Shown here: one piece after another, positions 45,425 to 55,119 of the stretch
Position numbering within the stretch: the first letter of the stretch is position 1
Layout: every line of letters starts with the position of its first letter
Origin: Cellulophaga sp. HaHa_2_95
Lineage (GTDB): Bacteria; Bacteroidota; Bacteroidia; Flavobacteriales; Flavobacteriaceae
Reading direction: 5' to 3'
Length of the DNA stretch: 64,000 nucleotides
NCBI RefSeq assembly: GCF_019278565.1
Contig: NZ_CP058988.1
Coordinates: 2,418,001-2,482,000 of the forward strand
Notes under the pieces: model-generated
Told to the model about the DNA's origin: nothing
Seen by the model: the letters and a program-made list of their open reading frames with translations, nothing else
Databases searched by the model: none
Made by a program: the position numbers and the translations under genes

Positions 45425-46309
45425 CTAACCTGTACACGCCGTTCTTTTCAATAACAGATACTCGCCATTAGTTTTAAATTCTTTTATAGAGGCTCCGGAG
45501 TATCGTTTAAAGGTTTTAGAAAGGTGACTTACATCGGTAAAACCTAAATCGTCTGCTATTTGTGTTAAGGTGAAGTCTGAATTTAAGAGTCGGATTTCTA
45601 CGAGCTTTAATTTTGCTTTAATGATATACTCGCGTAAAGACAGATGCACTTGCTTTTTAAAATACTCACTTACGTAAGTAGGGGACATCATGAAAACAGC
45701 TGCTAGATTGTCAACTTTCAATAATTCTGTTTTATCAATATTTTCATTGATGTAGGTAAGCATTTTTGTAATCCTATCATCTGAATTTTTTTTAGGTACT
45801 TCAAAATAAGCACCTTTTTTTATATTCCGAATTAAGATTTCTAGAATACTCGTCATAAGACTTGTAATTAAGCGAATAGATTCTGCTCCATAACTTCTAG
45901 ACTCTTGAAGGATGATACTCACTAAACTTTCTAAGTGATTTCGGTCTAGGTCGTTTTTAATAATATCTCCAGGCAATTGATTGTAATTAGAAAGGATGTA
46001 TGACGCTTCTTTAAACCATTCATTTCTATCAATGGCCATTTGATTTGCATTCTTGAAAAAAGAATCGGTAAACTTTAAAAAGACAAATTTGGTAAGTTTT
46101 TCGATCGTAAACGAATGACATTTTAAAGGAGGTAATAAAAATATACTGCCTTTAGTATACGGGTAATGGTTGTAATTTATACACTGTGTACCATCGCCAT
46201 CAGTAATCAATACTAACTCAAAAAAATTATTTTTAACAGGGCGTTGCTTCCAACTAGTTAATTCTATTTCTTGTATTTCAAAAGGTTTATAGGCTTCTAA
46301 TACTTGCAT
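45425..46309 (-). CDS. AraC-family transcriptional regulator
   Basis: 294 residues: N-terminal cupin-like sensing domain (~1-140; YTKGSIFLLPPLKCHSF) and a C-terminal double helix-turn-helix (~190-290; LAAVFMMSPTYVSEYFKKQ, LTQIADDLGFTDVSHLSKTFKRYSG). It is divergent from the aldehyde dehydrogenase gene at 46580 and upstream of the SDR/ALDH unit, so it probably controls both. It is a paralogue of the regulator at 54041-54907. Confidence 0.92.
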   Translation of the reverse strand: MQVLEAYKPFEIQEIELTSWKQRPVKNNFFELVLITDGDGTQCINYNHYPYTKGSIFLLPPLKCHSFTIEKLTKFVFLKFTDSFFKNANQMAIDRNEWFKEASYILSNYNQLPGDIIKNDLDRNHLESLVSIILQESRSYGAESIRLITSLMTSILEILIRNIKKGAYFEVPKKNSDDRITKMLTYINENIDKTELLKVDNLAAVFMMSPTYVSEYFKKQVHLSLREYIIKAKLKLVEIRLLNSDFTLTQIADDLGFTDVSHLSKTFKRYSGASIKEFKTNGEYLLLKRTACTG

Positions 46310-46351
46310 TTTACAACATACTTAATGGTAAAGCTACTTAATTTTGTTCAA

Positions 46352-46441
46352 AACCTCTTAAAAACACCGTATTAACCTCTGAAAATACCAAATTTACCAC
46401 TCGTTATACTAATGGTACCCTTTAAATATTAGAAACCTTTG
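46352..46441 (+). promoter_or_regulatory. Promoter region of the 46580 ALDH gene with repeated AACCTCT sites
   Basis: AACCTCT occurs at 46352-46358 and 46374-46380 (22 bases apart), then AATACCAAATTTACC, and a -7-like AACCTTTG at 46434-46441. Similar elements precede 48837, 55120 and 57323. This is a candidate AraC-type activator site. Confidence 0.5.
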
Positions 46442-46579
46442 TACATAGTAGTAGGTTAATGATAATAGGTATTAGCTTCAAAGGAGTTAATATATTATTT
46501 AATTCCATTAAGTACTTATCCTTCTGTATCCGTTCTTGTTTACCTAAAAGAATGGTACTAATTTTTAAAATAAACGCTT

Positions 46580-47947
46580 ATGTCAAGTATCACAATAATT
46601 AATCCAGCTACCGATGAAGAAGTGGCTACTTATGATAGAATAACTCAAAAAGAATCAAAAGATAAAATTGCTGTAGCCAACCGAACTTTTAGCCGTTGGA
46701 AGGGTACCACCTTTGAAGAACGATCTAATTTGATGCATAAATTAGCAGAGTTTTTAGAGGAGCACAAGGAAGAATATGCACAGCTAGCAACCAGAGAAAT
46801 GGGTAAGATAATTGGCCAGTCTAGAAAGGAAATTGAAAAATGCATTTGGATTTGTAAGTATTACGCCAATCATACTAAAGAATTATTGGCGGATGAATTA
46901 GTAACTACAGAAGCTAAAAAAAGCTACGTTACTTTTCAACCAATTGGTGTAATCTTAGCGGTAATGCCTTGGAATTTTCCATTTTATCAGGTGGTTAGAT
47001 TTGCTGTTCCTGCTTTAATGGCTGGTAACGTAGGGGTTCTCAAGCATGCTTCTAATGTTCAAGGTTGTGCTTTTGCGTTAGAAGATGCTTTTTTAAAATC
47101 AGGTTTTCCTGAAGGATGTTTTACTAATTTGAATTTAAGTTCTGAACATATAAAAGAGGTTATAGCAGATAAAAATATAGTTGCAGTAACGTTAACGGGT
47201 AGTGATCCTGCTGGGCGTTCTGTAGCCTCAATTGCCGGTCAAAATTTGAAGAAAACAGTCATGGAATTAGGCGGCAGCGATGCTTATATAATTTTAGATG
47301 ATGCAGATTTAGAAAAAGCGGTAGAATTAGCCACTTTTGGTCGTCTACAAAACAATGGGCAAACCTGTATTGCGGCAAAGCGCTTTATCGTGTTAGAAGA
47401 GATATATGACAATTTTTTAGTTGCTTTTAAGAAGAAAATGAAAGCCGCAAAAATGGGGGCTCCTACAGATGAAGACACCTATTATGGACCTATGGCACGT
47501 AGAGATTTGAGAGATGAATTACATGAACAGGTGCAAAAAACAATTACCCAGGGTGGCCGATTAGTGCTTGGAGGTGAAATTCCTGGAGGTAAAGGTGCTT
47601 ATTACCCTGCTACCATTTTGGCAGATTTAAAACCAGGTATGGAAGGTTTTGATAACGAGTTATTTGGTCCTGTTGCTTCTGTGATTAAAGCAAAAAATGA
47701 TGATGAAGCTATAGCCTTGGCGAATAATTCTCAATTTGGCCTAGGTTCGGGAGTATTCACGAGTAACTTAGAGCGAGGGGAACAAATTGCCTTACAATTA
47801 GAAGCGGGTAGTAGTTTCGTAAATAAGCTAGTAGTTTCTGATCCCAGATTACCTTTTGGAGGCGTTAAAAATAGCGGTTACGGAAGAGAGCTCTCCGGAT
47901 ATGGAATTAGAGAATTTGTAAATACAAAAAGTGTATGGATAGCGTAA
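46580..47947 (+). CDS. NAD(P)-dependent aldehyde dehydrogenase (succinate-semialdehyde type), second copy
   Basis: 455 residues with catalytic Cys in NNGQTCIAAKRF, Glu in TVMELGGSDAY, Asn in LAVMPWNFPFYQ and DNELFGPVAS. It is clearly paralogous to the 42950-44347 enzyme but in the opposite orientation across the AraC gene. Probably soluble, oxidising succinate semialdehyde or other short aldehydes to acids. The AlkB gene follows 44 bases later. Confidence 0.92.
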   Translation: MSSITIINPATDEEVATYDRITQKESKDKIAVANRTFSRWKGTTFEERSNLMHKLAEFLEEHKEEYAQLATREMGKIIGQSRKEIEKCIWICKYYANHTKELLADELVTTEAKKSYVTFQPIGVILAVMPWNFPFYQVVRFAVPALMAGNVGVLKHASNVQGCAFALEDAFLKSGFPEGCFTNLNLSSEHIKEVIADKNIVAVTLTGSDPAGRSVASIAGQNLKKTVMELGGSDAYIILDDADLEKAVELATFGRLQNNGQTCIAAKRFIVLEEIYDNFLVAFKKKMKAAKMGAPTDEDTYYGPMARRDLRDELHEQVQKTITQGGRLVLGGEIPGGKGAYYPATILADLKPGMEGFDNELFGPVASVIKAKNDDEAIALANNSQFGLGSGVFTSNLERGEQIALQLEAGSSFVNKLVVSDPRLPFGGVKNSGYGRELSGYGIREFVNTKSVWIA

Positions 47948-47991
47948 GTTTTTCGACCTAATAAATAGTGATCACATTACAAGTTATTTCC

Positions 47992-48621
47992 ATGGATTTA
48001 TTTAGTCAAACAGAACTTTTTTCAACAGATGAAGTCCGTAAAACGGAATTTGATTTACCAGGAGCGGATATTGTTTTATTTGAGAATTTTTTCAGCATAG
48101 AAGAAAGTAACAAACTGTTTAATAATTTATTAAAAAATACGCCTTGGCAACAAGAACAAATTACCATTCACGGGAAAGATGTAGATTACCCTAGATTGAC
48201 CGCTTGGTTTGGAGATGTTACGAAGGATATTAAATATACGAACACGGAAAGTAAAATGCATCTGTGGACCAATGATTTACTTTTTATTAAAGAGCGAATA
48301 GAGAAGGAGGTTAATGTAACTTTTACGCGTTGCTTACTTAATTATTATAGAGATGGCAATGACAGTGTAGACTGGCATCAAGATTATAAAGGAGATCAAC
48401 GAAAAAATACAATTATTGCTTCGGTCACTTTTGGAGCAACAAGACCTTTTCAACTAAAACATGCCACACGAAAGGATTTAAAACGATTAGCTATTCCGTT
48501 AACTCATGGTAGCCTACTTTTAATGCAAGGTGCTACACAAGATAATTGGAAGCATAAAGTACCAAAAACGGCAAAACAAATTCAACCTAGAATCAACTTG
48601 ACTTTTAGATGGGTTGGATAA
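47992..48621 (+). CDS. alkB: AlkB-type 2OG-Fe(II) nucleic acid dealkylase
   Basis: 209 residues from the ATG at 47992 (MDLFSQTELF); the frame's first ATG-like start at 47968 adds a head not seen in the family. Iron ligands HQD (VDWHQDYKGD) and the distal His in NWKHKV, and the 2OG-binding arginines in PRINLTFRW. It should remove alkyl lesions from DNA or RNA by oxidative demethylation. It follows an aldehyde dehydrogenase, which fits protection from reactive carbonyl or alkylating stress. Confidence 0.92.
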   Translation: MDLFSQTELFSTDEVRKTEFDLPGADIVLFENFFSIEESNKLFNNLLKNTPWQQEQITIHGKDVDYPRLTAWFGDVTKDIKYTNTESKMHLWTNDLLFIKERIEKEVNVTFTRCLLNYYRDGNDSVDWHQDYKGDQRKNTIIASVTFGATRPFQLKHATRKDLKRLAIPLTHGSLLLMQGATQDNWKHKVPKTAKQIQPRINLTFRWVG

Positions 48622-48719
48622 ATTTTTATTGGTATTATTAAAGGATAAATCAATTTGTATGGGCTAAATATCTGTTCCAAATTCGGATAAAATCCTCTAT
48701 TTAGCCGTATTTCAATAAA

Positions 48720-48799
48720 AACCCTCTTGAAAACCTCTATTTATACCTTCTTCTCCTTTTTTTATACATGATAAAAACTTTATTTCCTATTTACCTTTG
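48720..48799 (+). promoter_or_regulatory. Promoter region of the nitroreductase gene
   Basis: -7 box TACCTTTG at 48792-48799. Upstream are AACCCTCT (48720-48727) and AACCTCT (48732-48738), like the sites before 46580. No clear -33 TTG, which suggests activator dependence. Confidence 0.55.
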
Positions 48800-48836
48800 C
48801 CATATAAATAGAATTAACCTTATTAAAATATATAAA

Positions 48837-49496
48837 ATGAATTTACACGAAACATTAAACTGGAGATATACAACTAAGGAATACGACACCACCAAGAAAA
48901 TTTCTGATGCAGATATGGCAGAAGTCAAAAACTTGTTAAGAATGAGTCCTTCAAGTGTAAACCTACAACCTTGGCATTTTATAGTTGCCGAAACTACAGA
49001 AGGTAAAGCACGCATTGCTAAGGGGACTCAAGGTTTTTTTAGTTTTAACGAGCCAAAAGTAACTAATGCTTCAGCTGTTGTTTTATTTTGTTCAAAAATT
49101 GATGCAGATGATGCCTACTACCAGCATATTGCAGATACAGAAGATAAAAATGGAAGATTCCCTAACCAAGATATTAAAAACGGATTTTTAGGTGCTGTAA
49201 GAGCTTTTACAGGTATTCATAAATACGATTTAAAAGACTTACAACACTGGATGGAAAAGCAAGTATATCTTAATATTGGGAATTTTTTACTGGGAGTTGC
49301 AAGTTTAGGAATTGATGCTACACCAATGGAAGGTATTGATGTAAAAGCTTTGGATGAAGAATTTAGTTTAAGAGAAAAAGGATATACTTCTTTAGTAGCT
49401 GTTTCTTTAGGATATAGAGCTGAATCTGATTTTAATTCAACTGAAAAAACACCAAAATCTAGATTACCAGAAAGTGAAATTTTCACGGTAATATAA
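48837..49496 (+). CDS. NAD(P)H-dependent nitroreductase (NfsB-like)
   Basis: 219 residues from the ATG at 48837 (MNLHETLNWRYTTKEYD), the start fitting family length; the ATG at 48768 would cover the promoter. FMN-binding motifs: RYTTKEYD, SPSSVNLQPWHF, and the late FLLGVASLGIDATPMEGID and VAVSLGYR. This family reduces quinones, nitro compounds and enones using FMN. It starts a probable unit with the MDR gene 15 bases downstream. Confidence 0.92.
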   Translation: MNLHETLNWRYTTKEYDTTKKISDADMAEVKNLLRMSPSSVNLQPWHFIVAETTEGKARIAKGTQGFFSFNEPKVTNASAVVLFCSKIDADDAYYQHIADTEDKNGRFPNQDIKNGFLGAVRAFTGIHKYDLKDLQHWMEKQVYLNIGNFLLGVASLGIDATPMEGIDVKALDEEFSLREKGYTSLVAVSLGYRAESDFNSTEKTPKSRLPESEIFTVI

Positions 49497-49511
49497 TAAC
49501 ACGAAGCTAAG

Positions 49512-50519
49512 ATGAAAGCAATAGGATACAAAGAAAATCTTCCAATAGAAGATGTAAAATCTCTACAAGACATTGAAATAGATACTTCAAAGGTAACAGG
49601 GAGAGATATTTTAGTAGAGATCAAGGCAATATCGGTGAATCCGGTCGATTATAAAGTAAGAGCAGGGATGCCTGTAGAAGGCGATGATTGGAAAATCATT
49701 GGTTGGGATGCTACTGGGGTTATAAAAGAAGTTGGAGAAGATGTTACGCTTTTTAAAGTGGGTGACGAAGTTTGGTATGCGGGCGATTTCACAAGACAAG
49801 GAAGTTATGCGCAGTATCAAATTGTTGATGAGCGTATTGTGGGCAGGAAACCATCTAGCTTATCGTATGCGGAAGCAGCCGCATTACCGCTAACCACACT
49901 TACAGCTTATGAACTATTGTTTGATAGGTTGCAAGTTGCCAAGGATGATGCTGCTAAATCTATTTTAGTGATTGGTGCTGCTGGTGGTGTGGGTTCTATT
50001 TTGGTGCAATTAGCCAAGAAGCTTACAAAACTGAACATTATAGGAACGGCTTCTCGTCCTGAAACTACAGATTGGTTAAAAAATTTAGGAGCAGATACCG
50101 TGATCAATCACAGAAATAAATTGAGTGAAGAATTTGAGAAATACAAGTTACCAGCTCCTGATTACGTGGTGAGTTTAAATGCTACCGAGCAACATGCAGA
50201 CGAGATTGTAAAAGTCATTAAACCACAAGGGAAATTTGGTTTTATAGACGATCCAAAAACGTTTAATGTGATGCCTTTTAAAAGTAAAGCTGTGTCTACA
50301 CATATCGAATTTATGTTTACGCGCTCTATGTTCCAAACGGAAGATATGGTAGAACAACACAACATCTTAAATGAAGTTTCTAAATTGATAGACAACGGAA
50401 CTATTAAAACCACTTTAGGAGAAAACTTTGGGATTATTAATGCAGAAAACCTTAGAAAAGCTCATGCTTTTTTAGAAACAGGAAAAGCAAAAGGTAAAAT
50501 TGTTTTAGAAGGATTCTAG
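49512..50519 (+). CDS. MDR-superfamily quinone-oxidoreductase-like enzyme
   Basis: 335 residues: GroES-like N-terminal domain (VSVNPVDYKVRAGMP, GWDATGVIKEVGEDV) and Rossmann domain with VIGAAGGVGSILVQLAK. No structural-zinc Cys cluster, so it belongs to the zinc-independent quinone reductase branch often named zinc-binding alcohol dehydrogenase. It follows the nitroreductase in the same unit. Likely reduces quinones or enals with NADPH. Confidence 0.9.
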   Translation: MKAIGYKENLPIEDVKSLQDIEIDTSKVTGRDILVEIKAISVNPVDYKVRAGMPVEGDDWKIIGWDATGVIKEVGEDVTLFKVGDEVWYAGDFTRQGSYAQYQIVDERIVGRKPSSLSYAEAAALPLTTLTAYELLFDRLQVAKDDAAKSILVIGAAGGVGSILVQLAKKLTKLNIIGTASRPETTDWLKNLGADTVINHRNKLSEEFEKYKLPAPDYVVSLNATEQHADEIVKVIKPQGKFGFIDDPKTFNVMPFKSKAVSTHIEFMFTRSMFQTEDMVEQHNILNEVSKLIDNGTIKTTLGENFGIINAENLRKAHAFLETGKAKGKIVLEGF

Positions 50520-50545
50520 ACTCAATGAGTCAAATAATAAGGGTA

Positions 50546-50621
50546 TGTCACTTCGAATGAATTTTGAGGCTTGAGAAATTTGTATCGAGAAGCCTAATGA
50601 AAAAGAATTTCACTGAGACTG
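50546..50621. repeat. Degenerate copy of the palindromic repeat
   Basis: Begins TGTCACTTCGAATGAAT, contains TATCGAGAA and ends TTTCACTGAGACTGA, a decayed version of the 5472-6245 units. It lies in the gap between the MDR and cupin genes. Confidence 0.65.
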
Positions 50622-50642
50622 ATGAAATATATAAATAGAAAA

Positions 50643-51125
50643 ATGAATTTCAAATCAATTTTAGCAGCTTTAGCTGTAACTGCATTTTTCGCTAGTAATA
50701 CAGCAAATGCACAGGTAAATTCAATAGATTCTGTAGCCACGTCAAAAGTGCAACATTTCAATTTTGATGAAATGGAATCGGAAACTATTGGCGAAGGTAT
50801 ACAGCGTAAATGGTTTCACGGTGAAAAAGGACAAATGACCATTTTTAATCTAGAAAAAGATGCACATATTCCTTGGCACAAGCATCCAAATGAGCAGATT
50901 ACCTATATCATGTCCGGTAAGGTTAAAATCAAAACGATTATAGACGGAAAAGAGGAGTTTGTTATCGTTTCTGGAGGAGAGGTAATTGTGTTTCCAGAGA
51001 ACATTCCCCATGAGTTTTGGGCTTTAGAAAAAAAGGTAGATTTAGATGTACACGTTCCTGTACGCCAAGATTGGTTAAGCAAAGAATTACCAGATTATTT
51101 AAAAAAGACAGAAAAAGAAAATTAG
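50643..51125 (+). CDS. Secreted cupin-domain protein
   Basis: 160 residues from the ATG at 50643 (MNFKSILAALAVTAFFASNT, signal peptide cut after ANAQ). The earlier ATG at 50622 lies at the edge of the repeat and would precede the signal. Single cupin domain with the metal-binding pattern IPWHKHPNEQITYIMSG and a second motif VFPENIPHEFWALE (His). Periplasmic; probably Mn/Fe-binding, enzyme or sensor unknown. It is related in setting to the cupin gene at 51406. Confidence 0.85.
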   Translation: MNFKSILAALAVTAFFASNTANAQVNSIDSVATSKVQHFNFDEMESETIGEGIQRKWFHGEKGQMTIFNLEKDAHIPWHKHPNEQITYIMSGKVKIKTIIDGKEEFVIVSGGEVIVFPENIPHEFWALEKKVDLDVHVPVRQDWLSKELPDYLKKTEKEN

Positions 51126-51128
51126 TAA

Positions 51129-51251
51129 GTCACTTCGATTGAATTTTGATGTACCAAAGTTGTGGTGACCAACAGGAAGGAATCTAGAAACCTTTTAAAT
51201 TATAGGTTCTCGATACAAAATTCTGAAATTAGAATTTCACTCGAACTGACA
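51129..51251. repeat. Copy of the palindromic repeat
   Basis: Starts GTCACTTCGATTGAAT, contains GGTTCTCGATACAA and ends TTTCACTCGAACTGACA, matching both arms of the 5472-6245 units with a different centre. Confidence 0.75.
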
Positions 51252-51278
51252 TTTTAACTATTAATCAATATGTGAGGT

Positions 51279-51332
51279 TGTCACTACGATTGTTTTTATT
51301 GAAATAGCATGGAAATAAAAATGTATCGAGAA
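51279..51332. repeat. Half copy of the palindromic repeat
   Basis: TGTCACTACGATTG and ATGTATCGAGAA match the left arm of the repeat; the right arm is missing. Confidence 0.55.
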
Positions 51333-51405
51333 TTTAGGAATACGTTTGCCATTAGTTACAAAGCAACTTGAAACAATGTTAATAGAAAAAATATAGTTTA
51401 TCAAA

Positions 51406-52239
51406 ATGATAAAAACGATATTACTTGCATTAGCAATAGCAACAACGGCATATACAAGTGCACAAACACCAACAACGGATCCTACCAAATCTGTAAATGA
51501 GGTTGTAACGGCAGACAATGTAGAATGGGGTTGGTTAAATCCGTTACGTGGAGACAAAAGTCCGGCTGCCGGAAAACTTTGGGGAGATCGTACAAAAAAT
51601 GAACCTGCAGGATTTTTAGTGAAATTTAATAAAGGGTTTTCTTCGCCTCCACATATTCATAACATTACGTATCGTGGAGTGGTGATTCAAGGTTTATTGC
51701 ATAATGATGATGAAAATGCTGAAAAACAATGGTTGCCAGCAGGTTCTTATTGGCAGCAACCAGCAGGAGAAGCCCACATTACCGCTGCTGACGATAACGA
51801 GAACATGGCATTTTTAGATATTCAAGAAGGTCCATATTTAGTACAACCAACATCTGAAGCCTTTGATAATGGGGAAAGACCAATTAATGTAGACAAAACC
51901 AATATGGTTTGGCTAAATGCTAACGATATTGAATGGATTTCTGCAAAAAGTAATGTTGAAACTGCCTTTTTATGGGGAAGCCACGAGGAAAATCAATTGC
52001 GTGTTACACTTTTAAAATTACCAGCCGGTTTTAGCGGAAGCATTAAAAACCTGAGTCCAAATTTTAGAGCTGTCGTTATTTCTGGAGGAATTTCACACCA
52101 GTTTTCTAAAAAAGAAGATAAAAAGGAATTAAACGCACCATCTTATTTTGGAGCAGAAGAAAATGAAACTTCAATTATATCAGCTGAAAAGGAAACAGTA
52201 CTATACATAAGAAGTAACAGTAGTTTTGAGATAAAATAA
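51406..52239 (+). CDS. Secreted two-cupin protein (DUF4437-like)
   Basis: 277 residues: signal peptide ([17 protein letters not shown]), then two cupin-like halves, the first with [18 protein letters not shown] and [13 protein letters not shown], the second with [12 protein letters not shown] and [11 protein letters not shown]. This matches DUF4437. The second half lacks the metal His pair. Periplasmic, function unknown; it lies between the first cupin and the flavoprotein gene. Confidence 0.82.
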   Translation: MIKTILLALAIATTAYTSAQTPTTDPTKSVNEVVTADNVEWGWLNPLRGDKSPAAGKLWGDRTKNEPAGFLVKFNKGFSSPPHIHNITYRGVVIQGLLHNDDENAEKQWLPAGSYWQQPAGEAHITAADDNENMAFLDIQEGPYLVQPTSEAFDNGERPINVDKTNMVWLNANDIEWISAKSNVETAFLWGSHEENQLRVTLLKLPAGFSGSIKNLSPNFRAVVISGGISHQFSKKEDKKELNAPSYFGAEENETSIISAEKETVLYIRSNSSFEIK

Positions 52240-52379
52240 CTTTGATAAACACGGTGAATTAAGCAAACATTTACGAAATTGTAAAGAATAAGGCTTATTG
52301 GGTGACCATTTCAAAAACGTACATGTAATGTTTGTAAACTATGCTGATGAAGCTTTTATAACTTACTAAATCAAAAATT

Positions 52380-54026
52380 ATGATTGATCCTAAATATCCA
52401 GAACTTACCGATCTGCAAGTAGAGAAGCTTAAAACCTACGGTGAAATCGAATTTTATAAAGAGCCTACCGTGGTGTTGGATTTTGGTGATCAACACTACG
52501 ATTTTTTCATAGTGCTTACTGGTGGAATAAGAATTATTGATCCTGATAAAAAAGATGATAGCCTTACCATACATAGAAGGCATCAATTTTCCGGTTCAAG
52601 TAGTATTCTCTCTCATAGAACGGTTGGTGTATGTGGCGAAACTTTAGAAAATACACAACTAATACGAATCAGTCCCGAAAAGCTAAAAAGCGCCATTGCC
52701 AAATTCAGTGATATTAGCGATGTACTCCTAAATACCTTTTTATTGCGGGAAGATGCATTAAAAAACAACGTTCAAGGTATAAAACTAATAGGTTCTGAAC
52801 ATTCTAATGAAACGTATGCTATCCGTGATTTTATGGATAAGAATGATATCTGGTACAATTTTATAGATTCTGATAAGGAGGACGGATTGGTACAGATGTT
52901 AGAAACTTTCAACTTAAAGGAATCAGATTTACCGGTATTGATCAATAGTCAGAATAAGATTTCTATTCGCCCATCGATTGATGAAATTGGAATGTGTACG
53001 GGAGTTAGGTTAGAATTAGATGATGAAATCTATGATGTTTTGGTCGTAGGCGCTGGTCCTGCCGGTTTGGCTGCTAGCGTATACGCGTCTTCAGAAGGGT
53101 TGAATGTATTGACCATTGATAGTAATTCTCCTGGTGGACAAGCTGGTAAGAGCTCTAAGATTGAAAATTACCTGGGATTTCCTACAGGTATTTCAGGTAG
53201 GGATTTAGCCAACAACGGCTACATTCAAGCTCAAAAATTTGGCTGTACTATTTCCGTTCCGCATAGAGTGGAAGGCATTGAACGTAAAGAAGGTTACTAT
53301 GAAATCAACTCTAACAACACTTCTACTTTAAAAGCCAAAACGGTAATTGCTGCAACCGGCGCTGCATATAGAAGACTCCCTTTAGAGGGAATTGAAAAAT
53401 TTGAAGGCTCTGGTATTTACTATAGTGCCACATCTATGCATGCCAATATGTGTAAGAATAGTGAAATCGGTATTGTTGGCGGTGGTAATTCTGCAGGACA
53501 AGCGGCATTATTTTTAGCTAGTTACGCACATAAAGTCTATATAATTATTAGAAATGAAGATATAGGTGCTAAAATGAGCGACTATTTGGTTCAGCGAATT
53601 ATTGCTTGTGAAAACATTGAAGTATTGACCAATAGCAACGTGGTCAAAGTAGATGGTGACACCTATTTAGAAAAAGTTGACATCAAGCAAAAAGACACTC
53701 TTGTACCTAATGAAATTAGCTATCTTTTTACTTTCGTTGGTGCAAAACCATGTACAGAATGGCTTGATAATATCATTGATACTGATGCAAAAGGTTTTGT
53801 ACATACAGGTCTTACCATTTGCGATAATGCTCTGAATAGTGAATCGGAATTTAGCCAGAGAAAGCCGTATACCTTTGAAACCAGTTTACCGGGACTCTTT
53901 GCCGTTGGTGATGTACGCTCGGGTTCTGTAAAGCGCGTAGCATCTGCCGTTGGAGAAGGCTCTATTGTTGTAAGCGATATTCATAAGTTTCTGGCGCAAG
54001 ATAAATTTACTACTACCACCAATTAA
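52380..54026 (+). CDS. Thioredoxin-reductase-like flavoprotein with cyclic-nucleotide-binding-like domain, redox cysteines replaced
   Basis: 548 residues: cNMP-binding-like domain (~1-120; FFIVLTGGIRIID, FSGSSSILSH), thioredoxin/glutaredoxin-like middle (~130-205), then a TrxR-type FAD/NAD(P)H module (GAGPAGL 224-230, GGQAGKSSKIENYLGFP, IVGGGNSAGQAALFLA, FAVGDVRSG). At the place of the TrxR CATC site the sequence is SATS (YYSATSMHANMC): both cysteines are serines. It therefore cannot be a standard thioredoxin reductase. Probably a regulated NAD(P)H oxidoreductase. The AraC gene follows 14 bases later. Confidence 0.88.
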   Translation: MIDPKYPELTDLQVEKLKTYGEIEFYKEPTVVLDFGDQHYDFFIVLTGGIRIIDPDKKDDSLTIHRRHQFSGSSSILSHRTVGVCGETLENTQLIRISPEKLKSAIAKFSDISDVLLNTFLLREDALKNNVQGIKLIGSEHSNETYAIRDFMDKNDIWYNFIDSDKEDGLVQMLETFNLKESDLPVLINSQNKISIRPSIDEIGMCTGVRLELDDEIYDVLVVGAGPAGLAASVYASSEGLNVLTIDSNSPGGQAGKSSKIENYLGFPTGISGRDLANNGYIQAQKFGCTISVPHRVEGIERKEGYYEINSNNTSTLKAKTVIAATGAAYRRLPLEGIEKFEGSGIYYSATSMHANMCKNSEIGIVGGGNSAGQAALFLASYAHKVYIIIRNEDIGAKMSDYLVQRIIACENIEVLTNSNVVKVDGDTYLEKVDIKQKDTLVPNEISYLFTFVGAKPCTEWLDNIIDTDAKGFVHTGLTICDNALNSESEFSQRKPYTFETSLPGLFAVGDVRSGSVKRVASAVGEGSIVVSDIHKFLAQDKFTTTTN

Positions 54027-54040
54027 ACCATCTTTGTACT

Positions 54041-54907
54041 ATGGCGCGTACTATCATTGAAAATATTGTAATTGCGAAATATGAAGAACAAACTTTTTTC
54101 GAGTTTTGTAAATACACGACCATTCGTTTTTTCGAAATTGTATATTTTGAAAAGGGAACAGGAACTATAAAAATCAATGGTAAAACCGTACCCTACGCTG
54201 CAAATAGTGTTTTTGTTTTTATACCTGATGATATTTATATCGTTAACCCTGATTCCGCCACGACTACTGTGGCTATAAAATTCTTAAAAAGCTTCTTTAG
54301 AAATACATCGGCTCAGAACGAAATACTGCCCGTTAACAATTGGTTTCGAAAAATTGAAGAAATATTAAATAGCGAAAGTCACCAGCTTCGTGAAATGCAG
54401 TTTGAAACCGAATCAGATAGGTCGCACTTGGTATCTTTGATTAATATGGTTGCCACTGAATATATGAGAGAGCAGACTTTTGATATTTTTATCATTCAAA
54501 ACTCTGTGTCGGTTATTCTACATCTTATTGCGAGAAATATTCAGTTTATCAATACTGCCGATACTGTAAAGGAGGTTAAATCATCTAAGATTCAGCAAAT
54601 TATAAATTTTATTCACGCTAATATTTATAATTCCGAATTACTAACTACCAAAAGTCTCGCAGAGGAGTTTCATATGGCAGATAATTATATGAGTGAGTAC
54701 TTTAAAAAGCATACCGATGTCTCTTTAAAGAAATACATTATCAACTATAAATTAAAGCTTGTAGAAACCCGATTAAAATATACCGACTTACAGTTCTCAG
54801 AAATTGCGATGGAATTGGGCTTTACAGATTCAAGTCACTTAAATAAGACTTTCCAGAGTTATAAGGGAATGACGATTGGGGCATTTAAGGCAAGTATATC
54901 GGCATAA
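54041..54907 (+). CDS. AraC-family transcriptional regulator (second)
   Basis: 288 residues: N-terminal cupin-like domain (INGKTVPYAANSVFVFIPDD) and C-terminal double HTH (LAEEFHMADNYMSEYFKKH, FSEIAMELGFTDSSHLNKTFQSYKG). It resembles the regulator at 45425-46309. It is cotranscribed with the flavoprotein gene and precedes a gene group whose promoters look alike (55067, 57250). Probable activator of the redox island. Confidence 0.92.
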   Translation: MARTIIENIVIAKYEEQTFFEFCKYTTIRFFEIVYFEKGTGTIKINGKTVPYAANSVFVFIPDDIYIVNPDSATTTVAIKFLKSFFRNTSAQNEILPVNNWFRKIEEILNSESHQLREMQFETESDRSHLVSLINMVATEYMREQTFDIFIIQNSVSVILHLIARNIQFINTADTVKEVKSSKIQQIINFIHANIYNSELLTTKSLAEEFHMADNYMSEYFKKHTDVSLKKYIINYKLKLVETRLKYTDLQFSEIAMELGFTDSSHLNKTFQSYKGMTIGAFKASISA

Positions 54908-54926
54908 GCTTTATATAAAATATTTC

Positions 54927-54979
54927 AAAGTCAGTATTAGTAATGGTTCAAAGTAATCGTTATTAATACTGGCTTTTTT
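54927..54979 (+). terminator. Long stem-loop terminator after the AraC gene
   Basis: AAAGTCAGTATTAGTAA and TTATTAATACTGGCTTT pair over 17 bases with two G-T type mismatches and end in a T run. Confidence 0.7.
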
Positions 54980-55006
54980 ATTTCATCTACTCAGAAAAAT
55001 ACCATT

Positions 55007-55074
55007 TACCTCTTTTTTTACCAAAAGCACTTTGTTTTTTACCCATTTGGACCTTGTGTCCCTAGATACCTTTG
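55007..55074 (+). promoter_or_regulatory. Promoter of the enoyl-CoA hydratase-like gene
   Basis: -7 box TACCTTTG (55067-55074) with a TTG at 55047-55049, 17 bases before it, matching the Bacteroidota -33/-7 promoter. Upstream TACCTCT (55007-55013) within AATACCATTTACC resembles the site before 46580. Confidence 0.65.
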
Positions 55075-55119
55075 TACTGTAATTAATACAGAACGAATAG
55101 CAACCAAAAACATACTATT

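Noticed and set aside
53420..53440. Short match (GTGCCACATCTAT) to the RAYT end inside the flavoprotein gene
   Set aside because: It encodes conserved residues of the flavoprotein (SATS), and neither the neighbouring bases nor the hairpins of the element are present; chance similarity.
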